64,000 nt of DNA, taken from Streptomyces sp. AC555_RSS877. GTDB lineage: Bacteria; Actinomycetota; Actinomycetes; Streptomycetales; Streptomycetaceae. The notes below the pieces were generated by a model. The model was not told where the DNA came from and did not search any database. It saw only the letters and a list, made by a program, of their open reading frames with translations. Of this stretch, positions 39,179 through 47,261 are shown piece after piece; positions within the stretch are counted from its first letter, which is position 1, and the number at the start of each line of letters is the position of its first letter. Location of the stretch: assembly GCF_019049245.1 (NCBI RefSeq), contig NZ_JAGMUK010000028.1, positions 124,001 through 188,000 on the forward strand. The letters are read 5' to 3'. The position numbers were made by a program, and so were the translations under genes.

Positions 39179-39361
39179 ATGCTCGTGTTCCACGTACTCA
39201 CAGGACTCTGCGAGCTCTCCCTGGGTTTGCTGGCGCAGGCGAAGCTCGGTGCCCTCGGGGTGGTGCTCCTGTTCCTGATCGGCGTGGGCATAAGGGCGCG
39301 CCGTGGCGGACTCGCCATCGGGGCCGCCGTGGTGTTCGCGCTGCTGATGACTCAGGCCTGA
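39179..39361 (+). CDS. 60-aa membrane protein paired with the third DevA-like regulator
   Basis: A very hydrophobic 60-residue protein with two probable helices: LVFHVLTGLCELSLGLLAQ and the later LGALGVVLLFLIGVGI, then a basic turn RARRGG and LAIGAAVVFALLMTQA. GGGAGG lies 9 nt before ATG 39179 (an in-frame ATG 6 nt upstream is too close). It shares the pattern of the two other small proteins in this cluster: G-LG-hydrophobic core-VGI-basic-hydrophobic tail. Its stop overlaps the convergent HAD gene by 10 nt. Unknown function. Confidence 0.75.
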   Translation: MLVFHVLTGLCELSLGLLAQAKLGALGVVLLFLIGVGIRARRGGLAIGAAVVFALLMTQA

Positions 39362-40101
39362 GTACGGATCAGGTCGAGCACGGATTTCAGCGAGTCGACG
39401 ACCGCCGTCGCGCCCGCGTCCCTCAGAAGCTTTTCCTTGTGCTCATTACGCGCGTAGCCCAGAAACGGAACGCCGGCCTCATTGGCGGCGAGCAGGTCCG
39501 AGGGGGTGTCGCCGATCATCAGTGCCGTCGAGGGTGCCGAACCCATCGCGTTCAGAGCCCGGTTCAGGCAGTGCGGATCCGGCTTGAGGCGGTTCAGTTC
39601 CTGGGTGCGGCCGTAGATGTGCGGGGCGAAGCACGAGGTGAGGCCGCGACCGGAGAGGTAGGTGCGCACCACCCGGGGGGAGTTGTTGGTGGCGATCGCC
39701 AGCCGGGAACCCACCGCCATCCAGGTGCGTATCAGCGGGTCCGCATACGGTGTGGGCATCGCCGAGGGGGTGGCCCGCAGTTCCTCCTGGGTGAGACGTT
39801 CCTCCAACTCGTCCACCAGATCACTGCCGGGGTGTCTGCGGTCGACGGCCCGCAGGACGATATGCGGATCGAGGGATTTGCGTTCGGACTCGCTCAACAG
39901 GCCGTGCAGGCCACGCCCTTGGAGCCACCCCACGAGGTCCACCGCCACCCGCTCCGCCGAATGCCCCGCGAACAGGCGGCAGATCGGACCGTCGAAGTCC
40001 CACAGCACGACCCGAGCACCTGCGATCAGTTCACCCAGGTTCTCGGTCTTGTCGTCTGTCTCCGCTGTCGCCTGATCAGTCTGCGTCGTATCAGAGGTCA
40101 C
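39352..40101 (-). CDS. devB: HAD-family hydrolase, DevB
   Basis: A 249-residue haloacid-dehalogenase-like phosphatase. Motif I is VLWDFDGPICRLF, motif III is RLKPDPHCLNRAL, and motif IV is MIGDTPSDLLAA. Its GTG start overlaps the devA stop by 1 nt (TAGTG), so it is translationally coupled. In S. coelicolor devA-devB form an operon needed for normal aerial development. The substrate of DevB is not known. The longer upstream reading frame contains only the shadow of devA. Confidence 0.9.
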   Translation of the reverse strand: MTSDTTQTDQATAETDDKTENLGELIAGARVVLWDFDGPICRLFAGHSAERVAVDLVGWLQGRGLHGLLSESERKSLDPHIVLRAVDRRHPGSDLVDELEERLTQEELRATPSAMPTPYADPLIRTWMAVGSRLAIATNNSPRVVRTYLSGRGLTSCFAPHIYGRTQELNRLKPDPHCLNRALNAMGSAPSTALMIGDTPSDLLAANEAGVPFLGYARNEHKEKLLRDAGATAVVDSLKSVLDLIRTQA

Positions 40102-40982
40102 TAGGAGAGTGTCAGGTCCGTCGTGATGGTTTCCCAGAGGGCGTCGAACCACTTCTGGGATTCCTCCACAAATGCGGCGTCGCGCGGGCCGGCCGCGCTG
40201 TCGAAGGAGAAGAGGAGGGATTCGGTGCCCAGGACGTCGTACATGTCGAGGGTTCCATGGTCCGAGGGCTCCTCGCGGCGCGTGACCATGTAGTACGCCA
40301 TGAGCGCCTCCGTGCCGTTGAGGAGGTACAGCTTCACCGGCGGGGTGAACGGCAGGGCGCGGAAGGAGATGTGCACGTCGATGCCGTGCGAGGAGCGCAG
40401 GGCTCGGAGGTTGTGGCGCAGGACGTGACCCTGGGCGTTGCGCATGTCCAGCCAGCGCTGGTGGACCGGATCGTCGTCGCCGCCACCGTCGCCACCGTCG
40501 ACCTGGACCGGGAAGGCCAGGGTGATGTCCCGGGACGGCAGGAGGATGCGGGCGTCGATGGTACGGGGGCGGATGCGGCCCTCGTGGATGTGGCGGATCG
40601 GCTCTCCCAGGGCCAGCATCAGCGACTCGGCCGTGAGGCACGCCGCGTCGATGCGCACCTCGGGCGCGGAGAAGGCCGCCGTGAGGCGGGAGGCCAGGCC
40701 GACCATGGTCGGCTGGGGCTCCTCGCTGGCCGGGGTGACCTCCGCGATCCGCGGGGGACTCCCCTTGCTCACGTTGCTGAGCAGCCCGTCCTCCTGGAGC
40801 ACCCGCAGGGCCTGTCGCACGGTGCCCCGCTCCACGCTGAACTCGTCGGCGAGTTCCGCCTGGGTGGGGAGGCGCTGACCCGCCTTGAGGTCACCCACGC
40901 GGATGCGTTCGCGCAGGATGTCGGCGATTTCCTGGGGGGAGAGCCTTCTGCTGCCATTCACTGCCACGTTCTCCTGGGTCAC
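40101..40982 (-). CDS. devA: DevA, GntR-family developmental regulator
   Basis: A 293-residue GntR-type transcription factor matching S. coelicolor DevA, which is required for normal aerial growth and septation. The HTH (about 20-75) reads LKAGQRLPTQAELADEFSVE, then RGTVRQALRVLQEDGLL. The C-terminal domain is not a UTRA domain but the DevA type (LYLLNGTEALMAYYMVTR, then FVEESQKWFDALWETI). GTG 40982 follows GTTTGGTC, the same context as its sisters; a start at 40961 with GGAG 9 nt upstream is an alternative. It probably autoregulates and controls the small membrane gene divergent from it. Confidence 0.9.
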   Translation of the reverse strand: MTQENVAVNGSRRLSPQEIADILRERIRVGDLKAGQRLPTQAELADEFSVERGTVRQALRVLQEDGLLSNVSKGSPPRIAEVTPASEEPQPTMVGLASRLTAAFSAPEVRIDAACLTAESLMLALGEPIRHIHEGRIRPRTIDARILLPSRDITLAFPVQVDGGDGGGDDDPVHQRWLDMRNAQGHVLRHNLRALRSSHGIDVHISFRALPFTPPVKLYLLNGTEALMAYYMVTRREEPSDHGTLDMYDVLGTESLLFSFDSAAGPRDAAFVEESQKWFDALWETITTDLTLS

Positions 40983-41069
40983 GACCAAACGCTACAACTT
41001 CGATCCATCTGTGGGGAGTTGTTTGAAAGTTGTTTATGGACAGCTGCCAAGTGGGGACAACATAACCAT

Positions 41070-41097
41070 AGTTGGTTGCCAACTTCGTCGAGTTGGC
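41070..41097. promoter_or_regulatory. Overlapping palindromes between devA and its small membrane gene
   Basis: AGTTGG-TTG-CCAACT (41070-41084) overlaps GCCAACT-TCGTCG-AGTTGGC (41078-41097). Both have perfect arms. The central module AGTTGG-N3-CCAACT also occurs between devE and its partner. Confidence 0.7.
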
Positions 41098-41155
41098 GGA
41101 AGTTTTGCCTCCTGATCCGTCCGTCCCGCCCCGGAAGCCCGAAGGGGGAACCACC

Positions 41156-41344
41156 GTGCCAGTCCTCGCCCTCCTCTGCGCCGTGTTCGTCGTCGGCGTC
41201 GAGCAGACCGTCCAGTGGAAGTACGGCATCGCCGGCATCATCGGCCTGCTGCTGCTCACCGTAGGCATCAAGGCCAAGAGCCCGGCCGTCAGCTCCGTCG
41301 GGGCGGTCATGCTCGCGTTGCTGGTCACCCGGCCCGCCCTGTGA
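41156..41344 (+). CDS. 62-aa membrane protein paired with devA
   Basis: A hydrophobic 62-residue protein, LALLCAVFVVGVEQTVQWKYG, then IAGIIGLLLLTVGIKAKSPAV and GAVMLALLVTRPAL. GGGGGA lies 6 nt before GTG 41156. It shares VGxExxVQWKxG, GIxGLLxLTVGIKxKSxA and GAV with the protein at 42476. It has two predicted helices and no catalytic motif. In S. coelicolor the small gene SCO4189 lies between devA and devE; this is probably it. Function unknown. Confidence 0.78.
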   Translation: MPVLALLCAVFVVGVEQTVQWKYGIAGIIGLLLLTVGIKAKSPAVSSVGAVMLALLVTRPAL

Positions 41345-41401
41345 CCGAACCCACGTCCTCGTATGAGCGACCGGTACCCCGATCAGCCACTGTGGGAGAC
41401 A

Positions 41402-42313
41402 TCAGCTCGTGAGCAGCAGCTCCGAACTGATCGTCTCCCACAGTGCGTTGAACCACAGGTGGGACTGTTCCACGAACGTCGTGTCGCGCAGACCGGCGCC
41501 CTGCGCGAAGGCGAACAGCATCGACCGTGTGCCCTCGGCGTCGTACATCTCCAGTTGCTCGTGGTCGAACTCCGCCGCGCGCCGCGTCAGCGTGTAGTAC
41601 GCGAAGAGGGCCTCCTCGCCGTTGAGCAGGTACAGCTTCACGGGCGGGGTGAAGGGCAGCGCGCGGAAGGAGACGTGCACGTCGATGCCGTGGGTGGTGC
41701 GCAGGGCCAGCAGGTTGTGCCTCAGCACCTGGCCCTGGGCGTTGCGGTGGGCCAGCCAGAGCTTCTGGACCGGCGGACCGTAGCCGTGGTCCTCGACCGG
41801 GACCGGGAAGGCGAGGTCGATGTCGCGGCTCGGCAGCAGCACCCGGACGTCGATCTTGGCCGGTTTCAGCTCCCCGGCGTGGATCTGGCGCAGCGGCTCA
41901 CCGATGGCGAGCGTGAGGGAGACCGAGGTCAGACAGAGGGCGTCGATCTCGACGTGCGGCGCCGCGAAGGCGGCCGCGATACGGGGGGCGAGGGCCGCCG
42001 TGGTGGGAAGCGGCGGGGCCCCGGGACCGGTCGGCGACCCGCCCGGGCCCAGGTCGGGAGCCACGGTCGCCGGGCTGCCCTTGGAAACGTTGGTCAGCAG
42101 GTGCTCCGACTGCAGGATGTGCAGAGCCTGCCGTACGACCCCCCGCTCGACCCCGAACTCGTCGGCGAGCCTCGCCTGGGTGGGCATGCGCTGGCCCGGC
42201 CGCAGTGCCCCGGACCGGATCCGGGCACGCAGCTCGTCGGCCACCTCGCGATGTGTCCTCTGTGGCCGCTGTGACCTCTTCCGCCCATTGACGGCGGGGT
42301 GTTTCGGGTCCAC
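41402..42313 (-). CDS. devE: DevE, second DevA-like GntR regulator
   Basis: A 303-residue paralogue of DevA. The GntR HTH (about 20-75) includes LRPGQRMPTQARLADEFGVE and RGVVRQALHILQSEHLL. The C-terminal domain, LYLLNGEEALFAYYTLTR and FVEQSHLWFNALWETI, is nearly the same as in DevA. S. coelicolor has such a paralogue (SCO4188, DevE) with a distinct developmental role. GTG 42313 follows GTTTGGTC; a -10-like TAGTGT lies 6 nt upstream, suggesting a leaderless mRNA. It is divergent from the small membrane gene at 42476. Confidence 0.88.
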   Translation of the reverse strand: MDPKHPAVNGRKRSQRPQRTHREVADELRARIRSGALRPGQRMPTQARLADEFGVERGVVRQALHILQSEHLLTNVSKGSPATVAPDLGPGGSPTGPGAPPLPTTAALAPRIAAAFAAPHVEIDALCLTSVSLTLAIGEPLRQIHAGELKPAKIDVRVLLPSRDIDLAFPVPVEDHGYGPPVQKLWLAHRNAQGQVLRHNLLALRTTHGIDVHVSFRALPFTPPVKLYLLNGEEALFAYYTLTRRAAEFDHEQLEMYDAEGTRSMLFAFAQGAGLRDTTFVEQSHLWFNALWETISSELLLTS

Positions 42314-42399
42314 GACCAAACACTACAACTTCCCGCCATCTTTGGGCAGTTCAAGGAAAGGTGGTTATGAGTCGCTTCCAAGTGGAGAGAAGTACAGTG

Positions 42400-42416
42400 A
42401 AGTTGGTCGCCAACTT
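42400..42416. promoter_or_regulatory. Palindrome AAGTTGG-TCG-CCAACTT between devE and its small partner
   Basis: The 7-nt arms are perfect (42400-42406 and 42410-42416). It matches the 41070-41084 site at the sister module, so it is a probable operator for the DevA/DevE paralogues. Confidence 0.75.
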
Positions 42417-42475
42417 GAGCAACATGGTCAAACTTCCACAAGGTTGGCCACCGTCCCGAAAACAGGGGGACCGCC

Positions 42476-42661
42476 ATGCCGCTCATCGCCCTCGTCATCG
42501 CCGCCCTCGCGGTCGGCTTCGAAGCGCTCGTCCAGTGGAAGCTGGGCGCCATGGGCATCGTCGCCTTCGTCGCTCTCACCGTCGGCGTCAAGACCAAGAG
42601 CGCCGCGATCGGCGGCATCGGCGCCGTGATCCTCGTGATGCTGCTCGCCCAGTCCGGCTGA
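42476..42661 (+). CDS. 61-aa membrane protein paired with devE
   Basis: A 61-residue hydrophobic protein (LIALVIAALAVGFEALVQW, then MGIVAFVALTVGVKTKSAAI and GAVILVMLLAQSG). AGGGGGACCGCC precedes ATG 42476. It is clearly homologous to the protein at 41156, and more distantly to that at 39179. Two predicted membrane helices are separated by the KTKS basic turn. The three pairs appear to be duplicated modules. Confidence 0.8.
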   Translation: MPLIALVIAALAVGFEALVQWKLGAMGIVAFVALTVGVKTKSAAIGGIGAVILVMLLAQSG

Positions 42662-42703
42662 TCGGGCTCTCCTCCGGAGGGGAGCCGGGAGCCCGGTCGG
42701 TCT

Positions 42704-42774
42704 GCACAGCCACAACTGAACACCGTCACCACCGAGCACAGCCACAACTGAACATTGTCAGCACAGCCACAACT
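42704..42774. repeat. Three direct copies of GCACAGCCACAACT
   Basis: Copies start at 42704, 42736 and 42761; the first two extend to GCACAGCCACAACTGAACA. They fill the 198-bp gap between the small membrane gene and the end of the Eis-type gene. Confidence 0.7.
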
Positions 42775-42859
42775 TCACAGCTCGCTACGGATGCAGAGCA
42801 AGCACGACATGAGCAAGCAGCACGCAGCAATCAGCGCTGTCGCCGGCAGAAGGGAGGTC

Positions 42860-44125
42860 TCAGAACATGTCCGGGCACCAAGGGCGCCTGGACGTACGCA
42901 GCAGGGCGTCGGCCGACCGGCCGGCGCCCGCTCGTCCTTCCCGGACCCGGCCCAGCGCCGCCAGCCGCACCGCGGACTCGTCGCCCAGCCACAGCGCCGC
43001 CAGGTCGCCGACGTCGAGCGTGAGGTCGACGTCCTGCCGCGTCGGCGTACAGGAGGCGCCCGCCTCCGACGCGTCCAGCCGGTAGCGCCCGCCGGTCAGC
43101 CCGTCACCGTCGACCACCTCGAGCACGAGCGAACCCTCCCCCTCGTACGTCCGCGCCTCCAGCGCCCGTACGACGTCCAGGATCCGCACCCACAGCCAGT
43201 CGCCCTGCGTGGTGGCCGTGGCCGCCCTCGGGTTCGGCAGGACGAACGGGAGCAGGTCGTCGGGGGCCCGCCAGCCGCTCTTCACCTTCGTGACCCAGTC
43301 GATCGAGCAGAGGTAGCGCCACAGGGCGCGCTCGGCGGCCGGGGTCGCCGCGAGCAGCCACTGCACGGACACCGTGTCGTGCGGCAGCTTGCCGTGCCAG
43401 TTGTCGTCGGCCGCGTACGAGACAAGGCCCTCCACCTCGCCGTGCGCCGAGCGGTACACCGCGTAGTGCGGCTCCCGCCAGGACGGCTCGAACCGGACGA
43501 CACCGGTGTTGACCCGCCACCACATCTCGTCTCGGCTGACGGCGCCGGGCTGGGCGCGGCGTACCCGCTCGTGGAGGTCGGGACCGAGCTTGCGGACGTC
43601 CTCGCCGTCCACGAGGTCGATACGGCCGCCGTCCTCAGGGCTGCCGGAGCGGCGGGGGTCCAGGCCGGTGCGCGGGACGTCGACCGTCCACTCGGTCATC
43701 CAGGTGGCGGGGCCGAAGCCGTAGCGGCCGTAGATCTGGTACTCGGCGGCGATCAGAGTGGCGACGACGTCACCGCGCTCCTTCGCGGCCGCCAGGTCGT
43801 GCGCCATCAGGCGGGTGAGCAGGCCGCGGCGGCGGTGGGTGGCAGTGACCGTGACGCCGGTGACGGCGTTGGCGGGGACGGCCGCGCCGCCGACGGCCGT
43901 GAGTTCCTGGGGGAAGGACTTGAAAGTGGCGACGCACCGGCCGTTGTCGAAGGCGCCGAGGTAGCGCCCGGCGTCGCCACTCTCGAACTGGGCCCGACGG
44001 GCTTCGAGCTCGGACTCGGAGGGGATGGGCTCGCGCAGGAAGCCGGTGTTCACCGCGCGGATCCAGTCGGGGAACTCGGACTCGGTGATGGGCCGGACGT
44101 CGATGGCGGAGTGCGGGCTGCTCAT
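42860..44125 (-). CDS. Eis-family GNAT N-acetyltransferase
   Basis: A 421-residue protein with the Eis arrangement: two GNAT folds and a C-terminal sterol-carrier-like domain. [25 protein letters not shown] (about 95-119) is the acetyl-CoA loop, with the RRRGLL sequence. [16 protein letters not shown] is the Eis-type substrate-pocket segment. Eis proteins acetylate aminoglycosides and other amines. ATG 44125 is the usual start. It is the neighbour of the repeat array that follows. Confidence 0.9.
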   Translation of the reverse strand: MSSPHSAIDVRPITESEFPDWIRAVNTGFLREPIPSESELEARRAQFESGDAGRYLGAFDNGRCVATFKSFPQELTAVGGAAVPANAVTGVTVTATHRRRGLLTRLMAHDLAAAKERGDVVATLIAAEYQIYGRYGFGPATWMTEWTVDVPRTGLDPRRSGSPEDGGRIDLVDGEDVRKLGPDLHERVRRAQPGAVSRDEMWWRVNTGVVRFEPSWREPHYAVYRSAHGEVEGLVSYAADDNWHGKLPHDTVSVQWLLAATPAAERALWRYLCSIDWVTKVKSGWRAPDDLLPFVLPNPRAATATTQGDWLWVRILDVVRALEARTYEGEGSLVLEVVDGDGLTGGRYRLDASEAGASCTPTRQDVDLTLDVGDLAALWLGDESAVRLAALGRVREGRAGAGRSADALLRTSRRPWCPDMF

Positions 44126-44268
44126 GCAGTCACGGTAGGCGCCCGCCTGTGAGGTGTCTCGGAATTTCCTGGCCACCTCGGAAGCCCCCTGGGAAGGGAA
44201 GACTCTCTGGGAAAGCCCCTGGGGAGTTGCGCCCTAAAAGGCTCCGCCTGGGGAGCATCCACCTGCGA

Positions 44269-44669
44269 AGACTCCGCCCGCAGGCCCCCGGCCCAGCAAA
44301 CCCCACCCGCGGACCCTCGCCCTGAATACCCCGGCCGGGGAGGCTACGCGCTACGCCTGGGAAGACTTGGGCCGGAGAGATGCCCAGGGAGACTCCGCGT
44401 GCGCAGACTCCGCCCGCAGGCCCCCGGCACAGCAAACCCCACCCGCGGACCCTCGCCCTGAATACCCCGGCCGGGGAGGCTACGCCTGGGAAGACTTGGG
44501 CCAGGGAGATGCCCAGGGAGACTCCGCGTGCGCAGACTCCGCCCGCAGGCCCCCGGCCCAGCAAACCCCACCCGCGGACCCTCGCCCTGAATACCCCGGC
44601 CGGGGAGGCTACGCGCTACGCCTGGGAAGACTTGGGCCGGAGAGATGCCCAGGGAGACTCCGCGTGCGC
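44269..44669. repeat. Three tandem copies of a 129-136 bp unit
   Basis: Units begin AGACTCCGCCCG at 44269, 44405 and 44534. Lengths are 136, 129 and 136; the middle copy lacks a 7-nt GCGCTAC, so no reading frame stays open through all three. The surrounding 44150-44840 has degenerate CCTGGGAAG and GACTCCGC motifs. Unit ends contain CCCCGGCCGGGG. Likely non-coding; an old repeat-protein pseudogene is possible. Confidence 0.85.
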
Positions 44670-44840
44670 AGACTCCGTCTGGGAAGATTCGCCCGCCCGC
44701 CTGGGAAGCCCCGCGGAACTCGGCCGGGGAGGCCCGGCCCAGCCGCCCGCCCTGGGAAGGCCCGCGGAAACTCCACCCAGGAAGCCCCCGCCCGCAGACA
44801 CCCCGCCTCGGGAAACCCCGCGGCGCAACCGTCCCGCCCG

Positions 44841-45812
44841 TCAGAACGCCGCCCGGATCTCCCCCACCACCCGGCCCCCGCCCTCCAGCGGTGCCCGCCC
44901 GATGCGCTCCACCACCGGCGCGTCCACGCCCATGAGGTGCAGCGCCCGACCCAGTACCGGCCTCAGGGCGCGGCCGCCACCGTCCTCCACCTTGAAGGCG
45001 AGGGCGCGTCCGTCCGGCAGGGCGACTGCCTGGACCGCCTCCGCGCCCATCTTCGAGAGGGTGCCGGGGACCTCGCGCATCAGCCAGGTGTCGGGGCGGC
45101 GGGTGCCGGCGACGTACTCGGGGTGGGCGCGCATGGCGTCCGCGACCCGGCGTTCCGCCGTGCCGGGGTCGGCAAGGACGAAGGTGCGGTAGGCGCGGGC
45201 CAGGCCGGTGAGACTGATCGCCATCAGGGGCGCCCCGCAGCCGTCCGTGCCCACCGCGGCCACCTCCTCGCCGGACGCCTCCTCCACCACCGTGTGGATG
45301 AGCCGCTGCAGCGGATGACCGGGCTCGAGATACGTCTCCAGCGGCCAGCCGCGCAGCGCGCACACCGCCAGCATCGCCGTGTGCTTGCCGGAGCAGTTCA
45401 TGGTCACGCGGGAGCGCACGGCGCCGGACGCCAGGTAGGTCTCCCGCTCCTTGGCGTCCAGCGGCAGGTCCGGCGGGCACTGGAGCGAGGCCTCGCTCAG
45501 CCCGTGCTCGTCCAGCATCTTCTGGACCAGGTCGCGGTGGAAGGGCTCCCCGGAGTGGCTGGCCGCGGCCAGCGCCAGACGCTCGCCCGCGAGGTCCAGG
45601 CCCGCCCGCAGTACGCCCGCCGCCTGCATGGGCTTGTTGGAGGAGCGCGGGAAGACCGGGGACGTCACGTCGCCGAGCGCCAGTTCCACCGACCCGTCCG
45701 CGTCCAGCAGGACCAGACTGCCCCGGTGCCGCCCTTCGACGAACCCGGAGCGCACGACCTCGGCGAGGACGGGCGGTATGGCAGGCAGGGCAGCGGAACG
45801 GGACTCGGACAT
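44841..45812 (-). CDS. L-asparaginase (ReAV/class 3, thermolabile type)
   Basis: A 323-residue asparaginase of the Rhizobium ReAV type, which hydrolyses L-asparagine to aspartate and ammonia. The catalytic residues align as Ser57 and Lys60 in RSSNKPMQA, Cys140 and Lys143 in NCSGKH, and Cys192 in GTDGCGAP, all in the family's spacing. It lies 72 bp downstream of rsiG on the same strand. ATG 45812 is the normal start. Its 3' end adjoins the tandem repeats. Confidence 0.9.
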   Translation of the reverse strand: MSESRSAALPAIPPVLAEVVRSGFVEGRHRGSLVLLDADGSVELALGDVTSPVFPRSSNKPMQAAGVLRAGLDLAGERLALAAASHSGEPFHRDLVQKMLDEHGLSEASLQCPPDLPLDAKERETYLASGAVRSRVTMNCSGKHTAMLAVCALRGWPLETYLEPGHPLQRLIHTVVEEASGEEVAAVGTDGCGAPLMAISLTGLARAYRTFVLADPGTAERRVADAMRAHPEYVAGTRRPDTWLMREVPGTLSKMGAEAVQAVALPDGRALAFKVEDGGGRALRPVLGRALHLMGVDAPVVERIGRAPLEGGGRVVGEIRAAF

Positions 45813-45884
45813 CGGCGGTGGCCTCCGGAGATCAGGTGACCCGCCCCGACAGCGGGCCCCGGGATCACCGGTACGGCCGCCGCC

Positions 45885-46451
45885 TCAGGTGAGCAGATCG
45901 TCGACTTGCGCTTCCCCCTCACGGTACCTGCGGGCGATCTCCGCACTGCAGTCGTCGGCCGTGCGCTGCAGCCGCTGCCGGCGCCGGGACACCTGCTGCT
46001 CGTACCGCACCAGCCGGCCCATCGCGGTGCTCAGCTCCAGGTCGGTCCGCGCCGCCAGGTCCGACAGCTCGACCTCGGCGAGCATCTCCGCGGCCAGCAG
46101 CCGGTACTCCTCGCTGTACGGGGTGCCCAGCGTCACATGGCGGGCGGAGGAGCGGTGCCGGGCGGGCGCGTCGGTGAGGATCTCCGACAGCCGGTCGACG
46201 ACGGCCGCCGCCCCCGCGGGGGACCGCCGGGCCAGTTCCGCCCGCAGGATGTCGATACGGCCCTGGAGCAGCCGCCGTACGTAGCTGAGATCGGCCTCGT
46301 CCCGCTGGGCGTCCCGGCGCAGGGTGCGCAGCTCGGGCAGGCTCAGCAGCAACAGGTGGGGTTCGGTCGGATCCGGGGGCAGCGGGCTGCCCATGCGTTG
46401 GACGGGCGGGCGCTGAATTCCCAGCCGCCCCCCGATACTCGGTGTGCTCAT
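45885..46451 (-). CDS. rsiG: RsiG, c-di-GMP-dependent anti-sigma factor for WhiG
   Basis: A 188-residue helical protein. RsiG sequesters the sporulation sigma factor WhiG when bound to c-di-GMP. The motif E(X)3S(X)2R(X)3Q(X)3D occurs twice: Glu52, Ser56, Arg59, Gln63, Asp67 in the first helix and Glu151, Ser155, Arg158, Gln162, Asp166 in the second, exactly as required for c-di-GMP binding across an antiparallel coiled coil. ATG 46451 is the usual start. It is divergent from dtd and lies upstream of the asparaginase gene. Confidence 0.93.
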   Translation of the reverse strand: MSTPSIGGRLGIQRPPVQRMGSPLPPDPTEPHLLLLSLPELRTLRRDAQRDEADLSYVRRLLQGRIDILRAELARRSPAGAAAVVDRLSEILTDAPARHRSSARHVTLGTPYSEEYRLLAAEMLAEVELSDLAARTDLELSTAMGRLVRYEQQVSRRRQRLQRTADDCSAEIARRYREGEAQVDDLLT

Positions 46452-46606
46452 GTGCCTCTACCGTCCCCTCGACCGGATGTGGAAGCATCGTGCCACCCCA
46501 AGTGGCCGCTATGTGACCGAGTGCCCCCGAACGGCCCCACATGGGCGGTTAGGCATCAAAAAATGGCACGTGCGGAGCACCGCCCGCCGCCCGGCATGAT
46601 GGTCGT

Positions 46607-47044
46607 ATGCGTGCAGTGGTGCAGAGAGTGGACGGCGCGAGCGTCGTCGTGGACGGGGAACACGGTCCGGAAACAGTCGGGGAGATCGACGGCGAGGGAC
46701 TGTGCGTCCTGGTCGGCGTGACCCACGAGGACACCAAGGAGAAGGCGGCCCAACTCGCCCGCAAGCTGTGGTCGATCCGCATCCTGGCCGACGAGAAGTC
46801 GTGCAGCGACCTCGACGCCCCGCTCCTCGTCATCAGCCAGTTCACCCTCTACGGCGACGCCCGCAAGGGCCGCCGCCCCACCTGGAACGCGGCCGCCCCC
46901 GGCGACGTCGCCGAACCGCTCGTCGACGAGGTGGTCGCCCAACTGCGTTCCCTGGGCGCGACGGTGGAGACGGGCCGCTTCGGCGCGAAGATGCGCGTGT
47001 CGCTGACGAACGACGGCCCGTTCACCGTGCTGATCGAGATCTGA
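46607..47044 (+). CDS. dtd: D-aminoacyl-tRNA deacylase
   Basis: A 145-residue enzyme that hydrolyses D-aminoacyl-tRNAs and so protects translation. SQFTLYGD (about 78-85) and the C-terminal [12 protein letters not shown] (a GPFT in place of the common GPVT, about 134-145) are the signature motifs. A -10-like CATGAT lies 6 nt before ATG 46607, suggesting a leaderless transcript. It is convergent with ygfZ across a fold-back element. Confidence 0.95.
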   Translation: MRAVVQRVDGASVVVDGEHGPETVGEIDGEGLCVLVGVTHEDTKEKAAQLARKLWSIRILADEKSCSDLDAPLLVISQFTLYGDARKGRRPTWNAAAPGDVAEPLVDEVVAQLRSLGATVETGRFGAKMRVSLTNDGPFTVLIEI

Positions 47045-47056
47045 ACGAGGGCTTGG

Positions 47057-47261
47057 CTAAGAGGTCCTTTCACTATGAGCGTCCGATCAGGTCGCGTGGT
47101 CTGGTGCCGTGCATCGCAAGGCGCCGGAGCGGCCGCGATGGGGGTCCCCCACGCGAGGTTGTTCGAGCGTGGGGGAGGAGCCACGTGGGCGTTTCGGCAA
47201 CGCGGCGAGGTGCGGTGCCAGGCCGCGCGACCCGCACGGGCAGAGTGAAAGGACCCCTAAG
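47057..47261. mobile_element. 205-bp fold-back (MITE-like) element
   Basis: Ends read inward share an 18-nt terminal repeat with two mismatches (CTAAGAGGTCCTTTCACT and CTTAGGGGTCCTTTCACT). Pairing continues inward (GGTCGCGTGGTCTGGTGCCG with GGTCGCGCGGCCTGGCACCG). A nested hairpin of GGGGTCCCCCACGC and GCGTGGGGGAGG lies at the centre. It encodes no ORF. It lies between the convergent dtd and ygfZ genes. Confidence 0.75.

Noticed and set aside
44344..45480. Minus-strand frame through the tandem repeats with a repetitive Gly/Arg protein
   Set aside because: It overlaps the asparaginase gene, and the 7-nt difference between units breaks the repeat frame.
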